From contig JADKBK010000015.1 in the NCBI GenBank assembly GCA_016715075.1, positions 82,832 to 146,831 of the forward strand: 64,000 nucleotides of DNA, read 5' to 3'. This DNA comes from Bacteroidales bacterium (lineage in GTDB: Bacteria; Bacteroidota; Bacteroidia; Bacteroidales; VadinHA17). Shown here piece after piece: positions 43,895 through 54,129 of this stretch (the first letter of the stretch is position 1; each line of letters starts with the position of its first letter). The notes below the pieces were generated by a model that had not been told where the DNA came from, made no database searches, and saw nothing but the letters and a program-made list of their open reading frames with translations. The position numbers and the translations under genes were made by a program.

Positions 43895-46800
43895 ATGAAA
43901 CAAATTTTTACGATCATGCTGGTTCTCACAATTATTACGGCCCTTAGCTGTAAGAAAGAGAAATCTGACAGCCTTCATGTAACTAACCCCAGATGTGAGT
44001 ACATGACAGAAGCTGTAGTTGTGAAAAATTCTCCTCGCCTCAGCTGGGAACTCACCTCATCAGCAAATGGCCAGGAACAAACCGCCTGGCAGGTCATCGT
44101 GAGCGACGATCTGAAAAAAACAGAATCCGGTAAAGGAAATATCTGGAATAGCGGAAAAAGAAGGGGAGATGAGACTTTCGGTATATATTTGGAAAATGAC
44201 AGACTCAAATCATTTACAAAATACTATTGGAAAGTCAGGGTTTGGGACTACAAAGGCAAGGTTTCGGATTGGAGTGAAACAGGAAGTTTCATTACAGGGG
44301 CGTTCGATAAAAAAGAGTGGAAGGCTGAATGGGCAGGTGACAATGCGGAACCACCTCTTGACTACCCGCTTGTCTATAAGCACATCGGATATCTCAGTTC
44401 CTATTCAGCTAATGAAAATGAGGAAAAATGGGTGCAGATCGATCTTGGGCAGAGCCTGTCATTCGACAGGATCATTTTGTATCCCTCCTTCAATAATATC
44501 AGGAATATAAAAGACTACTATTTTCCGGCAGCCTTCAGGATTGAATTCAGCAAGGATGGTCAAACATGGACAACATCTATTCTGAAAAAGTCTGTTTCTG
44601 TACCCGGCGGAAAACCTGCGGATATTAAAATTGACAGTACTGACGGACGCTATGTCCGCTTCACAGCCACGAAATTAAGGCGCTATGATCATCGGATCCA
44701 TGATTATGAAGACCAGGAGATCCGTCAAAAATGTATGCATTCTCCCTTGCTGAAATTGAGGTGATGAAGGGAGACAGAGTGTTGTCAAAAGGGTGCAGGG
44801 TAACATACAGGGATGCCCTGATAAAGATTGACCGGGAGGATGGTTATGATCCTGATATGCTCACTGACGGAATAACTGATACCCCACCCTGGCCTCAAAG
44901 ACGCTCCATTCCACCATCTCCCATGCTTCGTAAAACAATTGACCTGAAGGCAAAGCCTGTCCTGGCTCTCGCCTGTGTCTCCGCACTGGGGGTATATGAG
45001 ATCTTCCTTAACGGACAGACAGCAGACAAAAGAGTAATGGCACCGGAATGGACAGATTATAATAAGAGAGTGCAATACCAGGTTTATGATGTAACGGCCT
45101 TGCTTGAAGCAGGTAAGAATGCAATCGGAGCACAACTGGCCGATGGCTGGTATGCCGGCATGCTTGGTCCAACAAGATGGAGTGAATATTTTCCGAAAAG
45201 AGGAGCTTACGGACTTAACAGAAGACTGTTTTTTCAGATGGTAGTCAAATATGCTGATGGAGACAAAGAGACTTTCATAAGCGACAGTACATGGAAAATA
45301 CTGAGGGACGGACCAGTCCGTCTGGCGGATAACTTTCTTGGAGAAACCTATGATGCCGGGAAAGAGATCCCCGGATGGAATACAGTTTCATTCGACGACT
45401 CATTATGGGATAATGCAGCGGCCGAAAAGCACGAAGATCTTAATCTGGTTCCACAGATTAATCAGCCTGTAAGGATATTGGAAACACTGGAATCCAAAAG
45501 TGTAACAAAGACAAAAAATGGCTGTTACCTTTTCGATGTGGGGGAAAACATTGCCGGGTGGTGCAATATACAGCTGGATGGTAATCCTGGAGATAAGATA
45601 GTACTAAGACATGGAGAAATTCTGGATGACAATGGCGAACTCTATACTGAAAATCTGGGTGCGGCAATACAGACCGACACTGTTATTCTGGGTCCATCAG
45701 GTAAGCTGATTTATGAGCCCCGCTTCACCTATCATGGATTCAGATTTGTTGAAGTGAAAGGTTTACGGCGAACTCCCGATAAAAGCATCCTAAAAGCAAA
45801 GGTAATAGCTTCTGATCAGCCGCTGACAGGTACATTCGCCTGTTCAAACCCGATGCTTAACCAGTTATATAAAAACCTTAACCGGTCGCATATCAGCAAT
45901 ATGATCGGAGTACCCACCGACTGTCCCCAGCGTGACGAAAGGTGCGGCTGGATGGGCGATGTCTATATTTTTGCCCAGACCTCCATGTTTAACCGCGATA
46001 TGGCAGCTTTCTACAACAAATGGATGACTGACATTATGGATGCCCAGTCGGAACGGGGTACTTTCCCTGATATCGCGCCACATCCGTTTGCATATGAAAA
46101 GCACTTTACCAATGCCCCGGGCTGGGCTGATGCCGCTGTCAGACTTCCTATGCTGATGTATCTGAATTACGGAGATAAGGAGATCATTACGGACCATTTT
46201 GAAGCTTACGAACGTTTTATAGAAAATATCAGAAAAAACAACCCCGATCTGATATGGAGAAGCGGACTCGGCCTCAACTACGGGGACTGGCTTAACGGTA
46301 ATACCCTTAAGGCTGAAGGCTTTCCGAAAACCGGGGCACAGATCCCTTCTGAAGTCTTTGCTACGATCATGTTCTACAACTCAGTGAGTACTCTTTCAAA
46401 GATGGCGGCTATAATAGGGGAAAATGAAAAATCCGATCAATATTCTGAGTTGGCGGAAAAAATAAAAGCCTCTTTCAGGGAACATTTTATGGATGCTGAT
46501 GGAAAGATTGAGGGCGATGCCCAGGCATGCTATGCTCTTGCCTTATTTTATGAGATTTGTCCGAAAGAGATGGAACAGCTTTGTGAAAAAAGGATGATCG
46601 ATAAATTCATCCCCTATTCCGGGCGAATGAATACCGGCTTTCACTCCACCCTCTGCCTGATGAAGGAACTTGTCAAAAGAGGGTACGGGAAGAAAGCGTT
46701 CGAGCTCCTCGAGTCAAAGGAATTCCCGTCATGGGGATATTCCATTGAACAGGGAGCTACTTCGATATGGGAACGCTGGGATGGTTTTGTAAAGGGACGC

Positions 46801-47217
46801 GGATTCCAGGGAGCCGGAATGAACTCCTTCAATCACTATGCCTTCGGGTCCATCGGAGAATGGATGTATGAGAATATCATTGGGATACAGCCCGATCCCG
46901 ATTATCCGGGTTACTCACATTTTATCCTGAAGCCTCTCCCGGGCGGAACACTTACCTGGGCAAACGGAAGCTATAATTCAATAAGCGGGAAAATTGAAGC
47001 CGGCTGGAAAAAAGAGGGAAACAAATTTCAGTACAATTTTACTGTTCCTCCAAATACCACAGCTACAGTGTATATTCCTTCCGTTAATCAGGAAAGTGTG
47101 ATGCTCAATGGGAAGAAAGCGGCTGAACTGGAGGACTATATCCAGACGGAGATAATAAATGGCCAGACTGTTTTTGAACTGCCCGCGGGAACATGGTCTG
47201 CAACGTCCGAAATATAA
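43895..47217 (+). pseudogene. Alpha-L-rhamnosidase GH78 with F5/8-type domain, frameshifted
   Basis: I chose the ATG at 43895, which gives the lipoprotein signal ITALSCKKE; the longer in-frame stretch upstream is in repeat DNA. Domain order: Fn3-like module, an F5/8 type C (discoidin) domain (EKWVQIDLGQSLSFDRIILY to SLAEIEV), GH78 N-domains, the catalytic barrel with TDCPQRDERCGWMGD (complete acidic set) and ATSIWERW (base). A missing A in the run at 44727-44731 (five instead of six) breaks the frame inside the discoidin domain; the next frame resumes at MYAFSLAEIEV. Restored length is about 1107 residues. Probably a sequencing indel. Confidence 0.85.
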
Positions 47218-47250
47218 AGAAATATCCACATCTCATTCATTAAAACAATT

Positions 47251-49323
47251 ATGACACGATTAATCTGCTTATTATCCATTTTTTTTGCAATATCTTCCTG
47301 CAGTTCCGGAAAAAAGGATCCTCCGTTAATAAATGCGGATGTCAGGGTGACAATTGAAGCGATATCAGGTGGTGATGGCCCGGTTATCACAAAAGGAACG
47401 TCCGGATCTGAGGGGAATAAGTATGGTTTTGAAGGAGGTACGGTAATCAGAATGAAGGATGGATATCATCTTTTTACTTCAGAAATGACCGGCGATCCCC
47501 GCTGGGTAAAGATGAAACTGGCACACTGGCTCAGCCCTGACGGTAATCAGTGGGAACGTAAAAGCACTATAAAGGAATCAAGCGGGGACTTTACAGGAAG
47601 AGATCCCCGGGCTGCAGTATGGTCTCCTATGCCATTTTATAATGTTGCCAGAGGGTTGTGGCTTCTGCATTATATCGGGTATAAATCAAAGCCAGACAGT
47701 GCCGGAATGTGGCTCTCAAATTATGAAGGCAGAGTGTTTCGTCTGGCTTCAAAAACAATTGGATTGGACGGAATCGATGGCCCATATGAAGATGCAGGAC
47801 TGATAATGGAGCCTGGCAAAGACTCCGACCCCTTTGAGGGGCTTCAGGGCACAGATTCCTTTTATCCCTACGAGGCAGCCGGGAAGTATTACGCCTTTTA
47901 CGGAAGCGCTCAGACTCAGCATATGCCAATATCACTGTGGCAGGTCGGACTGGCCAGGGCAGATAATCCTGAGGGACCATGGAAACGGTGCAGTGAAATG
48001 AATCCTGTAGATCTGGGAATCAGTTTTACAGAGAATCCCATTGTGACAAAGCTTGATAATGGATTATACGTGGCTGTTATGGATGCAGGATATGATTCGA
48101 CCGGATTAAACCGCTCAGCCTTCGGATATAGCTATTCCAGGGATGGAATTCACTGGTCGAAGGAACAACTATGCTATATTGAAAACAAAGTCGCCAGGTG
48201 GTGGAGCATGATGCGCACTCCTCTTTGCCTGATAAAAGAGAAAGACGGAAATTATACCGTGTTTCACACAGCATACGACAGGAACAACTATGGTTCAATA
48301 GGCAGGCTTAAAGTGAAAATCCGCATTGATACAATAAAACCTTTGCAGTATGCCGATAACAGGCCAGGCTGTAAATACAGGATGGAGGCTACGGATGTTG
48401 GCGTTGTACTTCATTACGGAGATGGACCAGATTCCTGTGATATTTCAGGAGCACGCGATTTGTGGCTATTCAGGGCTAATGATTCTGTCTTTTGCATGCA
48501 TTATGATGCTGCAGGACCCCGCGGGTGGCTCGCTTCACTGGCCACAAGCAAGGACCTTATCAACTGGACAAAGAAAGGTCCGGTGCTGCAGTTAGGAAGT
48601 AAGAATGAGCCTGATTCAAAAAGCGCCAGTTATGGGACGACTTATTTTGACGGGAAAAAATGGCATATGTTTTACCTGGGAACTCCAAATGTAACCCCCG
48701 CTCCTGATTTCATACCCGCATTCCCGTATCTGAATATGAAGGCCGAATCAGAATCTCCATTCGGACCATGGATCAAGAAAAAAGGCATAGTGCCATTTGC
48801 ACCACTGGAGGGAACCTTCTACAGTTCAACAACATCACCAGGATTTATTGTTAAGAACCATGATGAATACCTTATGTTCTTTTCAGCTGCAGATTATACG
48901 ATTAAAAGGACAATATGCATTGCCCGTACCAAAGATCTTGACTCCCGGTGGAAAATTGATTCCCTGCCGATTTTATCACCTGAGGAACAGGTTGAAAACA
49001 GCTCCCTCTACTTTGAAGAGTCAAATAAGACCTGGTTTCTCTTTACCAACCATATAGGTTTTGATAAGGATGGAGAATATACCGATGCTATATGGGTATA
49101 CTGGTCGAAAGATCTAAACAAATGGGACCCTGATCACAAAGCTGTAGTCCTTGACGGCAATAATTGCAAATGGTCATTCCGGTGCATTGGATTGCCATCA
49201 GTAATAAAATACAAAAACAGACTGGCCGTTCTGTACGATGCTCCGGGAGATCAAAGTATCAGCCATATGAGGCGCAGTATAGGTCTGGCCTTCATGAATC
49301 TGCCACTAAATCCGCCTGAGTAA
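47251..49323 (+). CDS. Tandem five-bladed-propeller glycosidase-like lipoprotein (GH43/GH117-like)
   Basis: A lipobox (ISSCSSG) is followed by two similar propeller halves (about 35-370 and 385-690), each with features of clan-F style sugar-binding propellers: GGTVIRMKDGYHLF and RDPRAAVWSP in the first, and DLWLFRANDS, GTTYFDGKKWHMFYLG and TSPGFIVKNHDEYLMFF in the second. GH43, GH117 and related five-bladed families act on arabinosides, galactosides and similar. Acidic candidates are present, but the exact family cannot be set. It starts 34 bases after the second GH78 and should be co-transcribed with it. Confidence 0.6.
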   Translation: MTRLICLLSIFFAISSCSSGKKDPPLINADVRVTIEAISGGDGPVITKGTSGSEGNKYGFEGGTVIRMKDGYHLFTSEMTGDPRWVKMKLAHWLSPDGNQWERKSTIKESSGDFTGRDPRAAVWSPMPFYNVARGLWLLHYIGYKSKPDSAGMWLSNYEGRVFRLASKTIGLDGIDGPYEDAGLIMEPGKDSDPFEGLQGTDSFYPYEAAGKYYAFYGSAQTQHMPISLWQVGLARADNPEGPWKRCSEMNPVDLGISFTENPIVTKLDNGLYVAVMDAGYDSTGLNRSAFGYSYSRDGIHWSKEQLCYIENKVARWWSMMRTPLCLIKEKDGNYTVFHTAYDRNNYGSIGRLKVKIRIDTIKPLQYADNRPGCKYRMEATDVGVVLHYGDGPDSCDISGARDLWLFRANDSVFCMHYDAAGPRGWLASLATSKDLINWTKKGPVLQLGSKNEPDSKSASYGTTYFDGKKWHMFYLGTPNVTPAPDFIPAFPYLNMKAESESPFGPWIKKKGIVPFAPLEGTFYSSTTSPGFIVKNHDEYLMFFSAADYTIKRTICIARTKDLDSRWKIDSLPILSPEEQVENSSLYFEESNKTWFLFTNHIGFDKDGEYTDAIWVYWSKDLNKWDPDHKAVVLDGNNCKWSFRCIGLPSVIKYKNRLAVLYDAPGDQSISHMRRSIGLAFMNLPLNPPE

Positions 49324-49357
49324 AAGGAAAATTAACAAAACCTGGAGACATACAGTA

Positions 49358-49996
49358 TCACTCCTCCTCAACAACAGTGGAGATACCATTCTTTTTGACT
49401 GATGCGATTCCGTTTTCCATACCGGCAAGAGATTCATACAGCTCACTTTTGCCAAGAACATGTCCGTCAGGTGCAGTTAGGTTAAAGTAATTCTTGTTAT
49501 TTGTGGAGAGTTTCCGTTCAAATCTGCTATCGTCAGTGCAAAATTCCCTGACGGCTTCAATACCCTTGTTGCACTCATCAAGCGACGGAAACATAAGACT
49601 GGTAAGTATTACCTGACCATTGGTTGCTTTAAGGTTGAAATGATTACCTCCTCCTTTTGTTGAACCCACTACATACTTTCCGGTATGGCCGGACGGCACA
49701 GAAAGCTTCTTTAACTCACTATCCTTCTCCGACACCTCTTTCTCCAGCTGGGTAATCTTCTTACCAAGTTTATCCACTTTTTCATTCAGGGTTCCATATT
49801 CACCCGTTAATTTTTCTACCTGTTTTTGCAAACCAGCCTTATCGGCTTCCAGACCCTTTATTACAGGTGTAAAAACTGACTTGGCATATAACCAGGCAAC
49901 AATAAATCCAATAATCGCGGCAACGATTTCGAGTGCCACTATTGTAATAACATTTCCTGTGACAGATTGTACGAGTTGTAAAAATAACTGGTTCAT
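49358..49996 (-). CDS. Membrane-anchored coiled-coil protein with tandem DUF1508 (YegP) domains
   Basis: The 212-residue protein has one N-terminal transmembrane helix (about 16-42), a coiled coil (about 48-98, heptad-like VEKLTGEYGTLNEKVDKLGK), and two DUF1508 repeats: KYVVGSTKGGGNHFNLKATNGQ and ERKLSTNNKNYFNLTAPDGH, each about 50 residues. YegP-type domains are small beta proteins of unknown role, often in stress or phage contexts. It starts 2 bases after the OmpA gene (they share an operon). Function is unknown. Confidence 0.7.
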   Translation of the reverse strand: MNQLFLQLVQSVTGNVITIVALEIVAAIIGFIVAWLYAKSVFTPVIKGLEADKAGLQKQVEKLTGEYGTLNEKVDKLGKKITQLEKEVSEKDSELKKLSVPSGHTGKYVVGSTKGGGNHFNLKATNGQVILTSLMFPSLDECNKGIEAVREFCTDDSRFERKLSTNNKNYFNLTAPDGHVLGKSELYESLAGMENGIASVKKNGISTVVEEE

Positions 49997-49997
49997 T

Positions 49998-50552
49998 TTA
50001 TTGCATTTTAAGTGATACTTCTGTTCTTCTGTTTTTTGATCTCCCTTCCGGAGTGAGATAATCAGCGATGGGTTCAGTCTCGCCTCTTGATTCTATGATC
50101 ATTCTGCCGGAATTTATCCCCAGAGTCTCTAAATACTTCTCTACAGTCTGAGCCCTTTTCAGTGAGAGATCGTTGTTATACTCAGCGGTTCCTACTATAT
50201 CAGCATGTCCGGTAACCACAAGAGCCGACTGCGGATATTTTTCCAGCCAAGTCCTGAATGCGGAAACACTGTTGTCACTTTGCGGATCAGGATTGAATTT
50301 TGCTTTATCAAAATCAAAATAGATCAGAAGGCTCTTTGGCATCGATTCCTTAATTTTCATTATGGAATCTGCCTCATGTGTCAATACTTCCGGAATTGCC
50401 TGCACTTTAACTGGATTCTTAATTGCGGGCATAAGTTTGTCATTGTAAAGCCATGCTGAAACAAAACACCAGATCCCCAGCAATGCGGCTCCTGTAATTA
50501 GGATTCTCATATAGGTAACATATTTGGTTAGATTCAGGCTATTAAACGACAC
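49998..50552 (-). CDS. OmpA-family peptidoglycan-binding protein, membrane-anchored
   Basis: After a hydrophobic N-terminal segment (about 15-35), the 184-residue protein has an OmpA C-terminal-like domain: IYFDFDKAKFNPDP, TGHADIVGTAEYNNDLSLKRAQTVEKYLET and ESRGETEPIADYLTPEGRSKNRRTEV (the last D and R bind peptidoglycan). It anchors the envelope to the cell wall. The in-frame Met at about residue 15 is an alternative start. It precedes the DUF1508 protein in a two-gene leftward operon divergent from the DUF937-like gene. Confidence 0.8.
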   Translation of the reverse strand: MSFNSLNLTKYVTYMRILITGAALLGIWCFVSAWLYNDKLMPAIKNPVKVQAIPEVLTHEADSIMKIKESMPKSLLIYFDFDKAKFNPDPQSDNSVSAFRTWLEKYPQSALVVTGHADIVGTAEYNNDLSLKRAQTVEKYLETLGINSGRMIIESRGETEPIADYLTPEGRSKNRRTEVSLKMQ

Positions 50553-50604
50553 AATTTAGTAAATTAATTCCATATAAGGAACCTGATAAACAGCAAATTC
50601 TCGA

Positions 50605-50635
50605 TTTGATTATTTCAATATATATTCTAATTTTG
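50605..50635 (+). promoter_or_regulatory. Complete Bacteroidota promoter for the DUF937-like gene
   Basis: TTTG (50605-50608), 19 bases, then TAATTTTG (50628-50635). Both boxes fit the consensus with ideal spacing. The ATG at 50675 is 39 bases downstream. Confidence 0.7.
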
Positions 50636-50674
50636 AATAATATGATTTGAGAGTAAGAAATAAAACGAAAAACC

Positions 50675-51130
50675 ATGTTAGAACAATTGATGAATACATT
50701 GAAATCGGAAGTTGGCGGGCAGATAAGCAGTCAGACCAATCTTCCTGCAGGAAGTATCGATAAGGTATTTTCTGTTATAGGTGATGTGACAACTAAAGAG
50801 GTTTCCGGACAAATGCTTGGAGGCGATCTGTCAAATGTGATGAATCTTTTTTCAAATAAACCAAACAATGACGGCGCCAATCTCCTCCAGTCAAATATAG
50901 CATCAGGTGTTATTTCCGGTCTGACTGCAAAACTAGGACTCTCACCGGAGATGTCAAAAACCATTGCGGCCGTAGCTATACCGGCTCTTATAAAGTTGAT
51001 AACTCAAAAAAACAGCGCTACTCCTGACGACGACCCCTCTCCTCTTAATGAGATCTTCGGAGGTACCGTCAAAGGAGGTACACTTGCCGGAGCGGCCAAA
51101 GGGCTTCTCGGGCGTCTGCTAAAAAGATAG
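50675..51130 (+). CDS. DUF937-like protein
   Basis: This 151-residue protein has the weak repeats of the DUF937/YidB-like group: MLEQLMNTLKSEVGGQISSQ, alternating amphipathic helices and GGTLAGAAKGLLGRLLKR at the end. Glycine- and alanine-rich helices and no signal suggest a cytoplasmic or peripheral membrane protein. Function is unknown. A complete promoter precedes it; the BON-LysM gene follows after 69 bases, probably co-transcribed. Confidence 0.6.
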   Translation: MLEQLMNTLKSEVGGQISSQTNLPAGSIDKVFSVIGDVTTKEVSGQMLGGDLSNVMNLFSNKPNNDGANLLQSNIASGVISGLTAKLGLSPEMSKTIAAVAIPALIKLITQKNSATPDDDPSPLNEIFGGTVKGGTLAGAAKGLLGRLLKR

Positions 51131-51199
51131 TTCTCCGGTAACCCGATTTTATCCTTTGAACTATTTATCATTTTGTTATTTACTAAAAAATCAAAAATC

Positions 51200-51667
51200 A
51201 TGGGACTAATATCTTTTATTAAAGCCGCAGGAGAAAAGATATTCGGGAAATCCGAAGAAAAGAAAGAACAGGAAAAAGCAGCACTCGTTGCAGCACACAT
51301 TAAAAAATTCGGATTCGACACCAGCGATATCCGGGTATCTGTTGATAACGAAAAAGTTATCCTTAAAGGAACCATTGATACACTGGACAATAAGAATAAG
51401 ATAATTGTAACTGCAGGAAATATTGAAGGAATATCAGCTGTTGAGGATGATATTTTCGTCAGGCAGCCTGCGGTGACCCCTCCTCCCACGCCTGAGAAAC
51501 AGTTTTATACAGTAAAAAAAGGAGATTATCTTTCAAAGATCGCAAAAGAGGTATATGGTAATGCCGGCAAATACAAAAATATTTTTGAGGCTAATAAACC
51601 GATGCTGAAAGATCCTGATCTCATTTATCCTGGACAGGTATTGGTAATACCACCGCTTGATAAATGA
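51200..51667 (+). CDS. BON-LysM protein (Kbp/YgaU-like)
   Basis: The ATG at 51200 gives MGLISFIKAAGEKIFGKS, the standard start of Kbp/YgaU. The 155 residues hold a BON domain (about 30-90; VSVDNEKVILKGTIDTLDN) and a LysM domain (about 105-150; YTVKKGDYLSKIAKEVYG to PGQVLVIPP). E. coli Kbp binds potassium in the cytoplasm. The length matches (149 in E. coli). The shared neighbourhood with the DUF937-like and OmpA genes suggests a role in ion or envelope stress. Confidence 0.85.
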   Translation: MGLISFIKAAGEKIFGKSEEKKEQEKAALVAAHIKKFGFDTSDIRVSVDNEKVILKGTIDTLDNKNKIIVTAGNIEGISAVEDDIFVRQPAVTPPPTPEKQFYTVKKGDYLSKIAKEVYGNAGKYKNIFEANKPMLKDPDLIYPGQVLVIPPLDK

Positions 51668-51799
51668 TTCTGCCCTCCATCAGAATCGTATTAAAAATTG
51701 AGGATTTCCAAATTGCGGCTGACCTTCTTCCGCTGCTGATAGTTCAGTAAGCCGGGTTCAATAAGTAACAATTGTTCTCAGGGTATTTACTTTATTCCG

Positions 51800-51807
51800 T
51801 ATATTTG
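51800..51807 (+). promoter_or_regulatory. -7 box (TATATTTG) before the zinc-ribbon protein
   Basis: TATATTTG matches TAnnTTTG, 59 bases before the ATG at 51867. No good -33 box was seen. Confidence 0.4.
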
Positions 51808-51866
51808 TTTAGTCGTTCAGAGATAAAAAAATTACAATACCCGGAATTACCAGACTTTAATTTAAT

Positions 51867-52169
51867 ATGTATATAACCAATATAAAGCACCTTATAGATG
51901 CATCGGCCAAGATGCCCGAGGAGATGCCTGCTGAAGCCAGGGATCTGATAGGGTTTTTAATCCAGATAATCGACACTACTACCAAAACTCTCCCAAATAC
52001 ATTGACTTCGACTGAGGTAAAATGCTTTAAGAAAGGTTGTGACGGTCAGATAAAAAGCGCCCTCAGACCTGATAATGACGAGATCCACTGGTTCTGTCCT
52101 GACTGTGAAGAAGAGGGACTTATTAACAGCTGGCAGGGAACAGGGTGGGATCACAGGATCACTGCTTGA
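51867..52169 (+). CDS. Small protein with a zinc-ribbon-like tail
   Basis: The 100-residue protein has a helical N-terminal half and four cysteines in CFKKGC and CPDC, spaced for one zinc ribbon (about residues 53-82). It ends SWQGTGWDHRITA. I do not recognise a named family; it may be a small regulatory or protein-binding factor. It is flanked by a -7 box upstream and the convergent phosphate transporter downstream. Confidence 0.6.
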   Translation: MYITNIKHLIDASAKMPEEMPAEARDLIGFLIQIIDTTTKTLPNTLTSTEVKCFKKGCDGQIKSALRPDNDEIHWFCPDCEEEGLINSWQGTGWDHRITA

Positions 52170-52339
52170 AGCTGATAAATAAAATCTGAACTAATAATTT
52201 ATTCAGGGGCTAATGATTCAAATGCCATAAAGTAACCAGGTTCAGATTAAGAAGAGCCTGATCCAGGTTAAATACCCTGCCGGTCACAAGTATTATAAGA
52301 CTCTACTCCAGGTATTTGTCCGGAGAAAACGTGTCAGGA

Positions 52340-53404
52340 TCATGACAGGAACCCGAATCTGTCAGCCAGGTACATTAATATCATAGATAATGAGAATGAA
52401 ATTACAGGGGATATCAGCCACATAAGGAAGAACTTTCTAACCTCTGTCTTTTTAAAAATATGACCTGGCCCCAGCTTCGCAACTCCAATGCCCAGTATCG
52501 CAGCGACATTTAGCTGTACCAGTGATGTAGGGATCCCTCTGCTTAATGATGCAAACAGCAATAAACTGGCTGATACGAACGCAATAATAACAGCTTCAAA
52601 TTTGCCGAAAAGAACAATTTCCTTTCCTGTGTTCTGAAGTATCTTATTGCCAAAAATTGAGCTCCCGATTGCAAAATTAGGTGCTATCAGCAGTGTTGAA
52701 AGTATCATTATAAGGATAAAATTCTTGTCAACTGAAATATTAAGTTCATTGGCAGTCATAGTGGCGATAGGTCCTGAAGCATTGGCGACATTATTTGCTC
52801 CAATGGAGAAAGCAACATAAAAAGAGGTTGCCAGGATAAGACCGTTCCAGACAGGTTTCATATTTACATTCTGAGCCCTTGACTGCGTTAAGCCTCTTCT
52901 TCTCATTGGTCTGTAAATATATCTTCCGGCAAGGTAGCTTATGATAAAGGCGATTACCGGAAGGATAAACCAGGCCGGAATAACAACAAAAAACAGCTTT
53001 TCTGAGTTCAGGTTATTGTAATATAAAGCCGGTGCTACCACTGCAAGAACAGTTGACTGACTTGTTGACTGAGGTATTCCGGCGAGGTTGGCTATCAGCA
53101 GAGATATAGCCACTGAAAAAAGTATTATTGAAACAATTGGAAATGTCATCATTGATGGATCAATTATTTCCTTTCCAATTGTCGTTGCAGTTCCTTTTCC
53201 GGCAAAAATTGCCCCAAGAAATACCATAATACCAAATAATCCGGGAATAAGGTGTCTTTTTATGATATTGGCTCCATAAGCTGCAGAAAAAGAAGGACCT
53301 GTGCCGCTTCCTCCCATATTAATAGCCAGGAACATTGCTATGATGAAGGGGATTAACAGGTGACTCAATAATGGGGATGTCATAAGGATATATTTTATAC
53401 TCAA
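52340..53404 (-). CDS. PiT-family inorganic phosphate transporter
   Basis: The 354-residue protein has about 10 hydrophobic helices and the repeated PiT signature: FLAINMGGSGTGPSFSAAYG near the N-terminus and AFSIGANNVANASGPIATM near the middle (the GANNVANA box). PiT carriers take up phosphate with H+ or Na+. The length is shorter than PitA (about 500), as in many Bacteroidota. An in-frame Met eight codons later (near 53383) could be the true start. No regulator is adjacent. Confidence 0.85.
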   Translation of the reverse strand: MSIKYILMTSPLLSHLLIPFIIAMFLAINMGGSGTGPSFSAAYGANIIKRHLIPGLFGIMVFLGAIFAGKGTATTIGKEIIDPSMMTFPIVSIILFSVAISLLIANLAGIPQSTSQSTVLAVVAPALYYNNLNSEKLFFVVIPAWFILPVIAFIISYLAGRYIYRPMRRRGLTQSRAQNVNMKPVWNGLILATSFYVAFSIGANNVANASGPIATMTANELNISVDKNFILIMILSTLLIAPNFAIGSSIFGNKILQNTGKEIVLFGKFEAVIIAFVSASLLLFASLSRGIPTSLVQLNVAAILGIGVAKLGPGHIFKKTEVRKFFLMWLISPVISFSLSMILMYLADRFGFLS

Positions 53405-53699
53405 ATATATATCAAACTCTTATCACCAAAATATAGATTGCCGGGAAACCACTGATAAGCATTTTGACTTATACTTATATGTATTTCATGGCATTTTTAG
53501 TCGGTCTTTTACACTATGACTCAGATAAGATCTTCTACCATATAAAATTAAACGATTCAGATCTCTATTCCTGACAATGATCCTAAAAGCGATACAGGTA
53601 ATAGATTTTGAGCAAAGAGATTTCTACTTTAAAAATGCTGATTGCGAAAGAATCAAATTACGCTTAAAGTTCTGATATTTATGTCATAACCAAAATATA
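53405..53699. other. Non-coding, nothing recognised
   Basis: AT-rich sequence upstream of the PiT gene. No coding region, hairpin or repeat that I could support, apart from a CAAATATA (minus-strand TATATTTG) at 53402-53409 next to the PiT start, possibly its promoter if the start is the internal Met. Confidence 0.3.
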
Positions 53700-53731
53700 T
53701 TTGACTTTAATTAATAATTCGCTTAATTTTG
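53700..53731 (+). promoter_or_regulatory. Strong Bacteroidota promoter far upstream of the FISUMP gene
   Basis: TTTG (53700-53703), 20 bases, TAATTTTG (53724-53731). The next good start codon is at 54130, so any transcript would have a leader of about 390 bases containing the repeat block at 53831-54034. Confidence 0.55.
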
Positions 53732-53830
53732 GTTAAACAATCTGCAAGGAAGAAAATATATATTAGTGGAACTAATTAGTATACACTTAATTGCGGTTGA
53801 TTTTTAACTGCCGGAAATGTAGTTCTTTGA

Positions 53831-54034
53831 CTCCTCTGTGCCCTCGTGGTACAAATAATCAAGAACTTACACAGAGATCACAGAGTTTTCACGGAGGAAC
53901 ACAGAGGGCTCAAAGGAATAAGTAAAGAACACAAAGGCAAATCTTTCACAATAGTCCTTTGGGAGCTTTGCGACCTTTGCGAAAGATCTTTGCGACCTTT
54001 GCGGTTATTGGTTTTGACTTTTGAGACCGCCTCC
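53831..54034. repeat. Degenerate CTCTGTG / TTTGCG repeat block
   Basis: CCTCTGTG-CACAGAGG inverted pieces (53833-53910) are followed by three TTTGCGACCTTTGCG-like units (about 53960-54005) and GCGGTTATTGG at 54001-54011, which also occurs at 2144-2154. This is the same non-coding repeat family as 2025-2177 and 42848-42930. Confidence 0.55.
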
Positions 54035-54129
54035 TTCACTCTTAAGCCAATATGAGGGAAAATGGATTTTGACTTTTTAAACAGCTCAATTGAAAATAAT
54101 CTGAATCCAACCAACTAAAAAATAAGAGT

